From: Pisaster brevispinus
Lineage: Eukaryota > Echinodermata > Asteroidea > Forcipulatida > Asteriidae
Assembly: GCA_023634235.1 (NCBI GenBank)
Contig: JAMKCF010000003.1
Span: 25,566,299 to 25,630,298, forward strand
Direction: 5' to 3'
DNA: 64,000 nt
A program made the position numbers and the translations under genes. Under the pieces are notes generated by a model. That model was not told where the DNA came from. It saw nothing but the letters and a program-made list of their open reading frames with translations, and did no database searches. Shown here piece by piece: positions 21,701 through 32,599 of the stretch. Within the stretch, counting starts at the first letter, position 1. Each line of letters starts with the position of its first letter.

Positions 21701-23200
21701 GGGTAACTTTTGAAGGGGCACCAAGGCCAAGACCAGGGGCAACAGATGGCATTTTCATGGTCTCTGCTTAGTTCCTGGCCTGCAGTGTGACATTCAATCA
21801 TTGCATCAGTTCGTATTTTAGATGTAAGATGTAAGGGCATCAGGTTGGCTCTGTGGTTTCATTCTATGCCATTCACCTCTTTTGGACCCTGGTTCGAATC
21901 CCCTTTTAGACCGAAGCCTTCCATTTAGATTGGATTTTCAGTCCCTACTGCTTGCATGGCTTTTCCCACATCTAAAACGAACCTTTTTTCTCGTTTCCTC
22001 TTCAGTTAATTGTGCTGTTGGATTTGCAGTAAATTTATTACGTAAAATTCAAGAAGCATGGTCTTTTTCACCATTTACAGGTGATCTGATAGAGAGGCTG
22101 CTATAATACATGGAATATCATAACCCCAACAGGCCTGATGCCTTGTTCTTGAAAAGGGCAAAGACACTAAGGTGTCTTCTCTTTGGTAATGGGGCACCTC
22201 TGAGAGGAAATTGTAAATTTCTATTGGAGCGTTTCAAGGGGCACCAAGGCAATGACCTGGGGGCAACAGGTCTGATCAGAGTCTCATGATTGTCCTGCCA
22301 AGTTACTGCATGTGGTTTTGGATTTTGTTGGAGTGAGGAAGGATCCTTGTAAATCACTCATGGGATCAGACCATAATCAGAGTCCAACAGTTTGGGTGTT
22401 GAGTTACTGAATGGTGTTGGACTGAGGACTGCACTAGTAAACTGATTATGCTTTACATGGGATCAGGCATACCACCATAATCAGAGTCCAACAGTTTGGG
22501 TATTGAGTTACTGAATGATGTAGGACTGAGGACTGCACTAGGAAACTGATTATGCTTTACATGGGATCAGGCATACCACCATAATCAGAGTCCAACAGTT
22601 TGGGTATTGAGTTACTGAATGATGTAGGACTGAGGACTGCACTAGGAAACTGATTATGCTTTACATGGGATCAGGCATACCACCATAATCAGAGTCCAAC
22701 AGTTTGGATGTTGAGTTACTGAATGGTGTTGGACTGAGGACTGCACTAGGAAACTGATTATGCTTTACATGGGATCAGGCATACCACCATAATCAGAGTC
22801 CAACAGTTTTGGTGTTGAGTTACTGAATGGTGTTGGACTGAGGACTGCACTAGTAAACTGATCATGCTTTACATGGGATCAGGCATACCACCATAATCAG
22901 AGTCCAACAGTTTGGGTGTAGAGTCACCATAAGGTGTTGGATTTTATTAGAGTGAGGAAGGGTCCTTGTAAATCACTCATAAGATCAGAGTTATACCACC
23001 ATTATCAGAGTACATGGAGTTAGTGTTTGCGAGTACGGATCCTAGTAACTTCCCTTACCACTTATGATATTGGGGTTCCTCTGCCACAACTCGGCTTCTT
23101 TGGTCGGTCGCTCGTAATACTCATCTCTGTTGAACACAAGTATGAGTCGATATTCCCCACTCACGGGGTGGGGATTGGTTAACAGCGCTGTGAGGCACAT
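15751..23200 (-). CDS. TANGO2: TANGO2 homologue (transport and Golgi organization 2), six exons, C-terminus not found
   Basis: Six minus-strand exons splice in frame with GT/AG sites: 23200-23059, 21598-21476, 20352-20238, 19445-19369, 17678-17525 and 15855-15751. Together they give 238 residues; family members are about 275, so roughly 40 C-terminal residues are missing. The N-terminus MCLTALL keeps the Cys2 of the family. The defining NRDE motif is at residues 24-27 (VFNRDEYYERPTKEAELW), and KEGGTWLGFSRTGRLAMLLN follows in exon 2. LYNGFNLI is in exon 3, and the last exon seen ends with NYGTR, where vertebrates continue TNT. The coding exon extends 5' as leader to an acceptor at 23296/23297. 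TANGO2 is a conserved cytosolic/mitochondrial protein linked to heme and lipid handling; human loss causes metabolic crises. Introns are full of MITEs and minisatellites. A possible non-coding first exon ends near 30079, where a good donor CAG/GTGAGTT lies. Confidence 0.93.
15973..16211. mobile_element. MITE with 29-bp termini (CATGGCAAAACAGCC)
   Basis: Positions 15973-16001 (ACATGGCAAAACAGCC...) and 16183-16211 (...GGGCTGTTTTGCCATGG) are inverted repeats with about three mismatches. It lies in TANGO2 intron 5. There is no coding capacity. Confidence 0.8.
16212..17036. other. TANGO2 intron 5, nothing recognised
   Basis: Mixed intronic sequence with no exon bounded by splice sites and no terminal inverted repeats that I can see. 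Confidence 0.35.
17037..17320. mobile_element. MITE, family B, diverged copy
   Basis: GGGGTCAATTTCATAGAG at the left and GTAGCTCTTTGAAACTGGGC at the right match the family B termini. An internal ATTCATAGAGGGGCTTGA suggests a second, nested or degenerate terminus. Confidence 0.6.
18062..18136 (+). pseudogene. tRNA-like sequence, probably a SINE head or tRNA pseudogene
   Basis: GGGCTAGATAGCTCAGTTGG has a good D-arm and A-box. The anticodon-loop region CACGTTAATCTG would give GTT (Asn). The T-arm is broken: AGGCTCACGGCCTGC lacks the GTTCGANTC B-box. It is followed by a TTTTTC run. A working tRNA is unlikely. Confidence 0.5.
18640..19190 (+). repeat. Diverged tandem repeat of about 110 bp in TANGO2 intron 4
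   Basis: At least five units carry CAGTACAC...CAACCCTCCTACT...CTGACCATTCAATATCATCC, starting near 18660, 18751, 18871, 18972 and 19084. Spacing varies from 91 to 120 bp, so the array is old or has indels. Confidence 0.75.
20387..21250 (-). mobile_element. MITE, family A, copy 3, split by a SINE
   Basis: The left end GGGTAGGCTCATAGATTGG and right end CCAATTTATGACCCTACC are family A termini, and the interior matches copies 1 and 2 in reverse. Its middle is interrupted at about 20630-21051 by a full SINE, with TACCC on both sides of the insertion. The MITE is therefore older than the SINE. It lies in TANGO2 intron 2. Confidence 0.75.
20630..21051 (+). mobile_element. Full-length tRNA-Leu-derived SINE
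   Basis: The head has an A-box (GTGGCCGAGTGGATAAGATC), a long variable arm and a B-box (GAGTTCGAGCCCC), as in tRNA-Leu with a CAA-like anticodon. A body of about 270 bp follows (CCTTAAGCAAGACACTTAACC, then a GGTCCGCCCCGGTGTTCC block). The tail is GCGCTTAGAGGCTGG...TAGGCGCTATACAAAT plus (TTA)n. A second near-identical copy is at 24260/28266. RNA polymerase III would transcribe it from the internal boxes. The tail matches the LINE end at 9940-10000, its probable mobilising partner. Confidence 0.88.
21640..21760. repeat. Dispersed repeat (GGGGCACCAAGGCCAAGACC family)
   Basis: GAAGGGGCACCAAGGCCAAG and the flanking GGGCACCTCCACTGGAAAAT recur with changes at 22195-22290, 24180-24250, 28440-28500, 34890-34990 and 11720-11800. 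No clear termini, so it is classified only as interspersed repeat. Confidence 0.6.
22349..22960 (+). repeat. Minisatellite, 104-bp unit, about six copies, in TANGO2 intron 1
   Basis: CCATAATCAGAGTCCAACAG recurs at 22371, 22475, 22579, 22683, 22787 and 22891, exactly 104 bp apart. Copies differ by a few bases (for example GGGTGTTGAG versus GGGTATTGAG). Imperfect half-units with GTGAGGAAGG flank both sides. Confidence 0.92.
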
Positions 23201-23586
23201 TGTGTTACCTTTCCGATTCTTCCATCAACCTTCGTCGAATTTGTCTCGCCGTTCCGATTCGCAACTTGCTATTTTGGGAGTCGGAGTGCGGCAAGCCTGA
23301 AAGGTGTAAAGAAGATTCTATGAAAACCGATGCAGACTCTCTGTAAAAAATACCAAACTGTTTTGTTTAAAAAAAAATTGAAGTTACATGTTTACTTGAC
23401 ATTAAAATGCACAAAAGAATGTATCCCATCCAATCATCCCTTGTGTATGATGGGTGATCTATCTACTACTAGTGTTGTTTGGATTAAAATTTCATTTTGT
23501 CGATAATACACATCTTTACCTCTTCCTACATAACAAGCTAAACAAGCACTTCACAATTTAAAGAGAAAATATTTCATGTAAACATG

Positions 23587-23832
23587 GTCCAATTTCATGG
23601 CTCTGCTTACCGTAAGCAAAGAATCTGCGATTACGGAAGCAGGGAATTCTTTGCTTACGTCAAGCGTAATTCACGGGGTTAGCAGAGAGTTTTTGCCTGT
23701 GCGCGTGTGTACTCCATGTTACTAGGCATTCTTCGCTTACACAGCCAGCGCAGAAATTCGGCGCTTGTGCAAGGTAAGAATGGTGATCACAAGCGCAGAA
23801 TTCGGCGGTAAGCAGAGCCATGGCATTGGGCC
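23587..23832. mobile_element. MITE, family B, copy upstream of TANGO2
   Basis: GTCCAATTTCATGGCTCTGC and GCAGAGCCATGGCATTGGGC form the termini; the interior is rich in GCTTACG/CGTAAGC words. It sits about 290 bp upstream of the TANGO2 coding exon's acceptor. Confidence 0.75.
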
Positions 23833-24364
23833 CAGGTGAACATGGAAGTGGTAATACAAAACTGCCCTTGTCAGGTCGACCTTGCGGGCTGTTTTTATAG
23901 TTGGAACTGTGCTTCTTTTTTGACACAGCGTGGTGAATACCGCATTATTTCTAACAAGAAAGATTAGAGAAAAGGGATCGTAGATAATGAATGGGGAAAC
24001 CCCATGATGCCCCTCCACTAAAGATGTCTGTGCACATCTGTTTACTGTTTATTTTTCTAGTCAAAAAAAAAAAATATCTTGCAACATTATGGAAGCATGA
24101 AAGTAAAATAATTGCTAGAATACAGAAGCAGCACACCTAAATGAACCGAAAATGGTATTGTACCAGGCCTGGGAATATGTGGAGGTCATGGCCTCTGTTG
24201 CCTCTGGTCTTGGCCTTGGTGCTCCTTCAAAAGTTTCCCATAGACTTTAAGGTTCTCCCATGGCGTGTCGTGGCCGAGTGGATAAGATCACTGGACTCAA
24301 GCTCTGGTGTTTCTGATCAGCAGAGTGTGGGTTCGAGCCCCGGTCGTGACACCTGTGTCCTTAA

Positions 24365-27300
24365 GAGTCACTGCCTGTAAGAATGTACCAAATTAGGGGG
24401 GGGTGTGATTCATGGGTTCTCAGATCTTCTTCTAAAAAATCAGAGTGATACACCTTCATACCAAACTAATATATCCAAAATTTTAGCTTACAGACTCTTT
24501 CGGTTTTGGAGTAATAAATTTTCAAAGTTTCAGCCAAAAAACCCTCGTGAAACGACAAGTACATTCCTAGAAAACGCAAAAATGTGCGCCAAGCTTGTCC
24601 CAAAAAAATTTAAACATTTTTTTAAACCTCCAGTTGGGTGTAAAACACAAGTAAAAAAAAAAATTTGGGATCTCGTTGGCGCGTCATGTTATGCGGACCT
24701 GAACCTTTGACGAACAGCGCCCTCGTGCTGTTTTCAAGGCCTCATAACTCGATGCGCCTTTAAGATCCCAGGAAATAAACAAGTTTACATGAAAGAACTT
24801 GCAGCCCTAAAACAAATTTAAGCACAAAGTGGATGGGATCTCGTTGGCGCAGAGAGATAATAGAGGTCAAAGGTCAAATTTTACCAATTTCTTGCGTTTC
24901 CGCACCTCCGTAACCTCGCGCGCCAACATCAAAAAACTTTTAAAATGACAACCAGGTGTAGAAACAGTTTTCCTCTATGAACAAATAAAACAAGAATCTT
25001 GGGATCTCTACAATTTTCATGTTAAAATATTTTTTGAAACTTCTCTAAGCATTTGCATTTCACACATATTAGCCTAGAATTAGCTTCGAACGGCACAACA
25101 TGCACTTTTCTCATTCTTGTAAATACTTGCGCCAACAAGATCCCATCAATTTTTTCTTGTATTTGGTTTAGTTTAGTGTTCCTAAACAGATTTCAATTGG
25201 AAAATAATTGGGATCATGTTGGCGCACAAATATAACAAAGGTCAAAGGTCGTACCCAACAACAAATTTTTACAATTACGGGTGATTTTGCGTCATCACGA
25301 TATATACGCGCCAATATGGTCCCATTAAATTGTCTGCATTTTATGATTATATACGTTCTCAGCAACACATAACAAACAAAAACTGTATGGGATTTGTATG
25401 GCGGTAAAAAATATCACAGGTCAAAGGTCACAACAGCAATGATGATGTTGCTTCGTGCAAATCATGCAATAGAACTCTGTCATACGCGTACGTGTACACT
25501 ATTGATCCCAAAGTGTTGTAAAAATGACAATTAAACCACTATTGTTATAAAATAATGATTTAATCTGACATTATTGTGTAGCCCATCTTTAAGACACAAT
25601 TTTGTAAGATCAGATTAAATCATTATTTTATAACAAAAGTGGTTAAATTGTCATATAACAACACTTTGAGACAATGTACACGTGTATTACACAGTGTATA
25701 CATGTATGCATATCCTTATGCATTGCTGTGGCAACCGAAAATGGGCAAAATACCCCAATTTCAAAATGTTGCCTAACCATGAAGGAGATGAGTCTCCAAA
25801 ACGAAATTTAGTCCAGATATAGATTGGACTTGTATCTACAATTGGTCTAAGTTTAATATTGGTGGGTAACTGTTGCCAAGGTCAAAGGTCACCAAGAATG
25901 TCGGTGTTTTTTAAATATTTTCGGTCAAGAACCAACTTTGGAGCCTTGCAAACTTTTTATTAAATGAATAAGGGCTCTATCCTTGTTTGAGGATAGCCAC
26001 ATGTGCCTAGATATAATACAAATAGCAATATCAAGTTTTTCAAACTATCAATTGTGAGTATGAGGGGGTCTGAATATGGAAATTAAATTTTTTCGGCAGA
26101 TGAAATTAGTGTTTTCAGCATCCTGTAGAGAGATAAGGGGATGTGATGCTCTTGTTTTGAGGTCAGATTTCAGCTATTTGGGTGACAGTCACCCTAGGTA
26201 CCAATTTATAGCTTTGTATCTTTTTTAAAAGGCGCGTTTAAGCACATTACAAAACGCAAAATATTCATTGTCGCAAATCGCGTTCACTGAAAGGGGGTTG
26301 CCACGCCCACTTTAAGGGGCCTTAATTTTGGAACGACTTGGAGTTGAAATTTTCTTTTTTGCATGCTCATTATATACATAGATGTATAGAAATGAATTTC
26401 AGCCAAATCTGAGAGGTGACCTGCAACCCCATTGGTTGATTTGACATGGAATGACCCAATTACAAAACACATGCATATTATACTGGGTCTACATTGTGTG
26501 TACTATGCAAGTCCATAAAGTCATGAACTGAAAGTGTGAAGTTTCAACTCATAAACTTAATGTTATATAACATTTTTAATGTTATTATTGTTACCATATT
26601 ATATTACTGTTAACATCCATGGACAATTCAGGTACTTTGTACCCCTTCAGGAAATAGCTGAAAGAAACCTGCAGTAATTGTCTTTTTTATTTGTTTTTAA
26701 ATATTGTTATTTTGTTCACAGTTTCTCTAAAAAAATATAATGCATGTGCTTTTGTTTGCCACCAACTCCGAGTCTTGATAGCCTCAGAACTTATAAAGAG
26801 ATAAAGGTTTGTGAAATCATTGATTGAAATGTCTGACAGAGTTCTATTGCATGATTTGCACGAAGCAACATCATCATTGCTGTTGTGACCTTTGACCTGT
26901 AATATTTGTTAGCGCCATACAAATCCCATACAGTTTTTGTTTGTTATGTGTTGCTGAGAACCTATATAATCATAAAATGCAGACAATTTAATGGGACCAT
27001 ATTGGCGCGTATATATCGTGATGACGCAAAATCGCCCGAAATTGTAAAAATTTGTAGTTGGGTACGACCTTTGACCTTTGTTATATTTGTGCGCCAACAT
27101 GATCCCAATTATTTTCCAATTGAAATCTGTTTAGGAACACTAAACTAAACCAAATACAAGAAAAAATTGATGGGATCTTGTTGGCGCAAGTATTTACAAG
27201 AATGAGAAAAGTGCATGTTGTGCCGTTCGAAGCTAATTCTAGGCTAATATGTGTTAAATACAAATGCTTAGAGAAGTTTCAAAAAATATTTTAACATGAA

Positions 27301-27941
27301 AATTGTAGAGATCCCAAGATTCTTGTTTTATTTGTTCATAGAGGAAAACTGTTTCTACACCTGGTTGTCATTATAAAAGTTTTTTGATGTTGGCGCGCAA
27401 GGTTACGGAGGTGCGGAAACGCAAGAAATTGGTAAAATTTGACCTTTGACCTCTATTATCTCTCTGCACCAACGAGATCCCATCCACTTTGTGCTTAAAT
27501 TTGTTTTAGGGCTGCAAGTTCTTTCATGTAAACTTGTTTATTTCCTGGGATCTTAAAGGCGCATCGAGTTATGAGGCCTTGAAAACAGCACGAGGGCGCT
27601 GTTCGTCAAAGGTTCAGGTCCGCATAACATGACGCGCCAACGAGATCCCAAATTTTTTTTTTTACTTGTGTTTTACACCCAACTGGAGGTTTAAAAAAAT
27701 GTTTAAATTTTTTTGGGACAAGCTTGGCGCACATTTTTGCGTTTTCTAGGAATGTGCTTGTCGTTTCACAAGGTTTTTTTCGCTAAAACTTTGATAATTT
27801 ATTACTCCCAAACCGAAAGAGTCAGCGAGCTAAAATTTTGGATATATTAGTTTGGTATGAAGGTGCATCACTCTGATTTTTTAGAAGAAGATCTGAGAAC
27901 CCATGAATCACCACTTGGTACATTCTTACAGGCAGTGGCTC
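24365..27941. mobile_element. Foldback DNA transposon with arms of about 1.1 kb and TTAA target duplication
   Basis: The ends GAGTCACTGCCTGTAAGAAT (left) and its near-complement ATTCTTACAGGCAGTGGCTC (right) are flanked by TTAA at 24361-24364 and 27942-27945. TTAA is the target of piggyBac-type elements. The inverted arms (about 24365-25482 and 26834-27941) match almost throughout and would form a very long hairpin. The arms hold repeated sub-motifs: GGATCTCGTTGGCGC-type blocks about every 150-250 bp, and AGGTCAAAGGTCA blocks. The 1.35-kb centre has no transposase ORF, so the element is non-autonomous. Superfamily assignment from the TTAA alone is tentative. Confidence 0.85.
25509..25668. repeat. 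Inner inverted repeat (60-bp arms) within the foldback element
   Basis: Positions 25509-25568 (CAAAGTGTTGT...TTAATCTGA) and 25610-25668 (TCAGATTAAAT...CAACACTTTG) are inverted repeats around a 41-bp loop. It may be a separate MITE inserted in the element's centre, or an original part of it. Confidence 0.8.
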
Positions 27942-28266
27942 TTAAGCAAGACACTTAACCATGATTGCTTCGTCCTTCCGATGGGACGTAAAGCCGTTGG
28001 TCCCGTGTGTTGTGTAACGCACGAAAAAGAACCCAGTGCACTTATCGAAAAGAGAAGGGGTCCGCCCCGGTGTTCCTGGTTTGATCGGCTGCATATTGCG
28101 CCACAGCACCTTGTAAACCATTACAAGGTGCTATGTAAAGGAGTAGGTCTCATACTTCAAACGTAGCCCCAAATACCTTGCAGGAAATACTGAATGTTAA
28201 GCGCTTAGAGGCTGGCCTGCAGTAGGCGCTATACAAATACAATATATTATTATTATTATTATTATT

Positions 28267-29833
28267 AATGGAAGTGCTCTTCGCACATTGAAAACGGACA
28301 TTGCCCTCTCAAAGATGGGAATTCCACATGCAATAAACGTGGTACCAGTTTTGGTTATTGCCCGAGCGTTTAGTGAAAAACAGGTGTGATACATTTCGCT
28401 GTTGTACGGGCAAGCCAGTTTTTTTTCTTTAGTAATGGGCATCTCTATGAGGTTAATTTAAATTTTCTACTTTTCAAGGACACTGAGGCGATGGCCAGGG
28501 GCATGGTCATGATGGAGGTGATTACATCTGTTGCGTCAGTGAAGTATTAGGCCTGAGTTAAGGAGAAGTGTGCATGGCAAGCATGGCAAGCAAACGTAAA
28601 CAAAATAAAATTACTTTGAATTTGTCTTTAGCATGTCGAACACATTTAATCCCACAATCCCCAGTGTGTTTCTCTATTGATGATCACCTGAGCAAACTTG
28701 TAGTTTATTTATTTATTTTTATTTATTTACTTATCATTGCTAGTTGTGAAGCCAAGGATTCTCAGAAAAGCAAACTTAATCACTATACCAGCCAAGAACC
28801 CCATGCAGAGAAGACGAGGAAGGAAGTTTCAGGTTCAAATGTGGGAGAAAAACCCCCATAAATTAATCCAGAGAAAACTCACGCAACAAGTAGGGACTGA
28901 AAACTCAAACCACATACTGCCCTCAGCAGGATTCGAACCAGGGTCCTAGAGGTCGAAAGGGGGGGGGGGAAGATGACACGACACCAACCCGACTGATTTA
29001 AGCCTAACTGGAACCGAACTAGACCAAACTATTTGAACCCTACAATATGTACTGATTAACTTACATAATTATTGTTTCTAAACTTTACATTTTTCAATAC
29101 TTAAAGGACAAGAAAAAACCTCAAAATGAACCGTTCTTATATAAATCTTAATGAAACCTTCTCAAAATGTTAGTATTGGTGAAAATGAGTACTTAGGCGG
29201 TCAGAGAGGGTGGCGGTGGATTGACTCCTTATTGAATGGGTACCGGGCAAGCAGTTAATGATTTATAGTGAACTCCACCATCCCAGAAAATTATGAACAC
29301 ATCTGCCCAACAAGCACTTCGCAAAAATATTAAAACAGATAGAAGCACAAGAAGACTAGAGGTACACAAATGGTACACCTAAGGCACGATCCATTACAGG
29401 TGTTATACAGGATTGGTAAGGATCTAAAACATCATTGTTTTAATTTTAGTCTGGAAAACTTACTAATTATGAAGTTCATCATACTAATATAGAGCCAATT
29501 TTCTGTGAAATGTTTCCCTCTGAAAAGAAGTCATATTCAAGAAAACTGTATTTGAAAGCCTAAGAAAAAAAACCCCGCAACAGCTGGTTTCGGTTGTTAT
29601 ATAACCGTAATTAAAGATGTTGTGTTTACATGCTGAAAACTGTGCGTGGTTTTTCACAATGTTCTCCTCGCTCACAGTGCGGATTAAGCTCAGATTTTCA
29701 CAGGTTTGTTATTTCATGTATATATGGTTGATCACATAAATCATGAACACTGTCTGCGACTATTTGGTCAGCTCTACCAATCCTGTAGAATACCTTGAAG
29801 GGTCAGAACTTAATGGATCACCCTATTCTAGTA
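28267..29833. other. Intergenic repeats, no gene recognised
   Basis: This stretch holds a dispersed-repeat copy near 28440-28500. At 28918-28940 a reverse B-box-like GGATTCGAACCAGGGTCC suggests a decayed tRNA-derived SINE. A G-run lies at 28960-28970. The ORF 28568-28861 has no recognisable domain. Confidence 0.35.
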
Positions 29834-30027
29834 CAGTCGACTCTCGTTATAACAAGATCGCTGGGACTAGCCAAATATCTCTTTATAACAGGAACATCGT
29901 TATAAGAGAACAGCAAAAAAAAAAAAAAACTCAAACAGAAATGAGATTCAGGACTTCAGAATGTACTCTTTGTAAACAGAACCTCTGTAAAAAATATAAC
30001 AGTGCTTTTTATAATGAGGGTTGACTG
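29834..30027. mobile_element. pogo/Tigger-like MITE, copy 2
   Basis: CAGTCGACTCTCGTTATAAC at the left and ATAATGAGGGTTGACTG at the right are inverted repeats with TA on both sides. It is the reverse complement of the 7290-7454 copy, with an added A-run. Confidence 0.75.
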
Positions 30028-30356
30028 TACATTAAGAATACGTGTTGACAGAGGGTTACTTAATCAATCAAAACTCACCTGTGTAGAGTTGTTGCTTTCT
30101 GTTGTGCGATTAGGTCAGACCGTGACTGTTACTAAACCATCACCGTGAGAATGGATGGGAAGGAAAAGCCAAAGAATTCTTTCACTGAATTTTGTCAGCG
30201 CATTACATGTACGTGACTGTACACAAATATATCAGATCGCTTTGTGGTGCAGTGCAATTGAGATTGATGTCCTAGAGTGTACTAGGGCCAACACACTGTC
30301 CTACCCCACTACCAACCCAAAGGTTGCAGAGCAGTGCAGTTACAGAGTTGCGATAG

Positions 30357-30780
30357 TTGTAACCCTCCATCGTAACCCTTCTGTAATAACCCTCTAACAT
30401 ACATGTAACCCTCCACCGCCACCCTCCAAAATAACCCTCCATCATAAACCTGAACTGTAACCCTCCACCATAACCCTCCATCAAAACCCTTCATGATAAC
30501 CCTCCATCAAAACCCTTCATGATAACCCTCCACCATAACCATTCCTCAAAACCCTCCATCATAAACCTCAACTGTAACCCTCCATCGTAACCCTCTATCG
30601 AAACCCTTCATCAAAACCCTCCATCATAGCCCTCCATCATAAACCTCAACTGTAACCCTCCACCATAACCCTCCATCAAAACCCTTCATGATAACCCTCC
30701 ATCATAACCCTCCACCATAACCCTTCATGATGACCTTCCATCATAAACCCCAACCGTAACCTCCACCATAACCCTCCATT
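30357..30780 (+). repeat. Short-unit minisatellite (AACCCTCCATCAT type)
   Basis: Roughly 35 imperfect units of 11-12 bp, such as TAACCCTCCACCA and AAACCCTTCATGA, run almost without interruption. It encodes nothing credible. Confidence 0.85.
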
Positions 30781-32291
30781 TGGGGTTGGTTCCACATGTA
30801 CACAGGCAGAGTACGACAAGGTGAGCACGCTGCATTCTGTCAGACTTGTGGTACCCACCTACGTATGAAGCTCATTTAGCTGTGCCCATGACATGAATCA
30901 GCCCTTGTTGAATTCTGTTTGCACCCTTGTGACACCAGCAGCGATTTAATGTAGCAGTGATCCATCACGGAAGTAATAATTATAAGCAAATTCAAAAGGA
31001 TTATTTGCAAAAACTTTTTAAAAGGTAGTATTTTCAATAATTCAAGGCAGTCAAGGGAAGCTAAAGAGGAAAATGGAAACAGTTAGTACTATGTACAGTA
31101 GTTGGTTAAAAAAGCCGACCCACCTGTAGGAGATGCACGCTGATCTTTAGCTGCACGATGTAACGGGTAAGGATTTAACTTTGCAGACCGAAGGGTTACA
31201 AATCAGTGTGCATAATGATTTGCGACCGTCGGGAGGATGGAGGGTTGATACAATTATGGCATCTAACCTTGGCCACACTAGAAGGGCTATCGCAAATACT
31301 GCCATTGATTTTGCACAATGGTCGAAAGTCAGTGCAAGAAGGAAAAGAAAATGTTGTGTTTGTACCTATTTCCTAGACATACAGACATGCATGACATGTG
31401 CTTTTGTAATTAGTATATCGATTATATGTTAAAATATGGAGCTACCCTACTCCTCTAGTAGAATGAACCTCATGAGTTGTATACTATGAGTTCTACTACT
31501 TTAGTAGAACTAAGACCAAGTAACTGGGGTGCTGTACTCCTTAAAAAAAAAAAAAAAAAAATTGACATCTTCGGTTGTACTACTCAAGTGCCCCAGGACA
31601 CCGTTGTAAGTTCCACCACATTCGGCAATTTCCTATGATTTTTACGACACCCAGCCACAAAAAATGCGTAAAAAATGAAAAAAAAGACCAAACAAAGCTC
31701 AAAAAACGCCTACTGGATTAATTGTACTCACAATAATTGTTTTGTACTCCAAATTGATGATTTTTAACTCCACATCGGAGACACGATGTCAAGACTGCGT
31801 ACTTATTTGTCACCAAGAAGTATCAACATGGCGTCTCGATTTGTATATCATGCGGTCACATCACGCGTCCGGTTTGATGCTGATGCGTTATGGATGTAAA
31901 TCTGGTTTAATACAGGCGCTGCAGCGAGTGCTCACGTTCAATCGGGAGCAACGAAAGTAGTAACTTATACAGGGCGAGTTGTTTGAAAACTGTCTAATTT
32001 TTAATAATAGGAATTATGAAATGTTTGACGTGAACTAATTATAACTGAGGGATATTCAGAATGTTTATCAACGTTTACTTCAGCCTCAGGCTATTTATGT
32101 TTGCCACTCAGATTTGACGAACGCTTGTGATGTTATTAATATTAATTGTTATTTTAAAAGGCCCAGCTCTCTTCTTTTCTCTTCTCTTTTTTTTCCTTGC
32201 TCACTTTTTGTTTTGTAATTGTGTATTTGTTATCTATTTATTTGTTTATTGTTATTTCTATTTTTCAAAAAGTGCGCATCGTCGGGAGGAT
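30781..32291. other. Intergenic, no gene recognised
   Basis: A near-palindrome of CTCCTCTAGTAGAA / TTCTACTACTTTAGTAGAA type lies at 31450-31512, and a poly-A run at 31543-31560. Short ORFs do not show domains or splice-bounded structure. Confidence 0.35.
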
Positions 32292-32599
32292 GGTGGGTCA
32301 CCTACTCCTAGAACTATGCGGTTCGTTCCGCTATCGTCTCCACGAACCTCATATAGGTCATCATGTACAAAATCCTATTGAACATGTTGAAACTTTTCCC
32401 CTTCATGTTTATGCACCTGGAGTTCTCTTTTGAAAAGAGCTCGCCAAAATTAGGCTCTATGTGTTCTTTGTTTTCACAGGGGGCAGTGAGCTCGGCGTGG
32501 GTCCAGAAAATCCACTCCGCAAAAAAAGGTGTAAAAAATGATAAATTCTCGGAGACGATAGCAGAACAAACCACATAGTTCCAGGAGTAGTGGGTCACC
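32292..32599. mobile_element. MITE with termini of about 49 bp (GGTGGGTCACCTACTCC)
   Basis: 32292-32341 and 32551-32599 are inverted repeats (CTCCTAGAACTATGCGGTTC versus the complement of GAACAAACCACATAGTTCCAG). The long termini relative to the 308-bp length suggest a foldback-type MITE. Confidence 0.8.

Larger units (their letters stand above)
24260..28266 (+). mobile_element. SINE copy split by a foldback transposon
   Basis: The head (24260-24364) ends CCTTAA and the body resumes at 27942 with TTAAGCAAGACACTT. It continues to the GCGCTTAGAGG tail and (TTA)n at 28266. Joined, it matches the intact SINE at 20630-21051 across the break, so the boundaries of the insertion are known to the base. 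Confidence 0.88.

Noticed and set aside
12500..22960. CRISPR-like arrays
   Set aside because: The regular repeats (63 bp, 104 bp) have no unique spacers and lie in an animal genome; they are minisatellites.
30074..30130. Non-coding first exon of TANGO2
   Set aside because: A good minus-strand donor (CAG/GTGAGTT) is present and the place is plausible, but nothing else in the sequence supports an exon; kept only as a remark.
30357..30780. Interstitial telomere
   Set aside because: AACCCT words recur, but the unit is 11-12 bp (AACCCTCCATCA), not the 6-bp animal telomere repeat.
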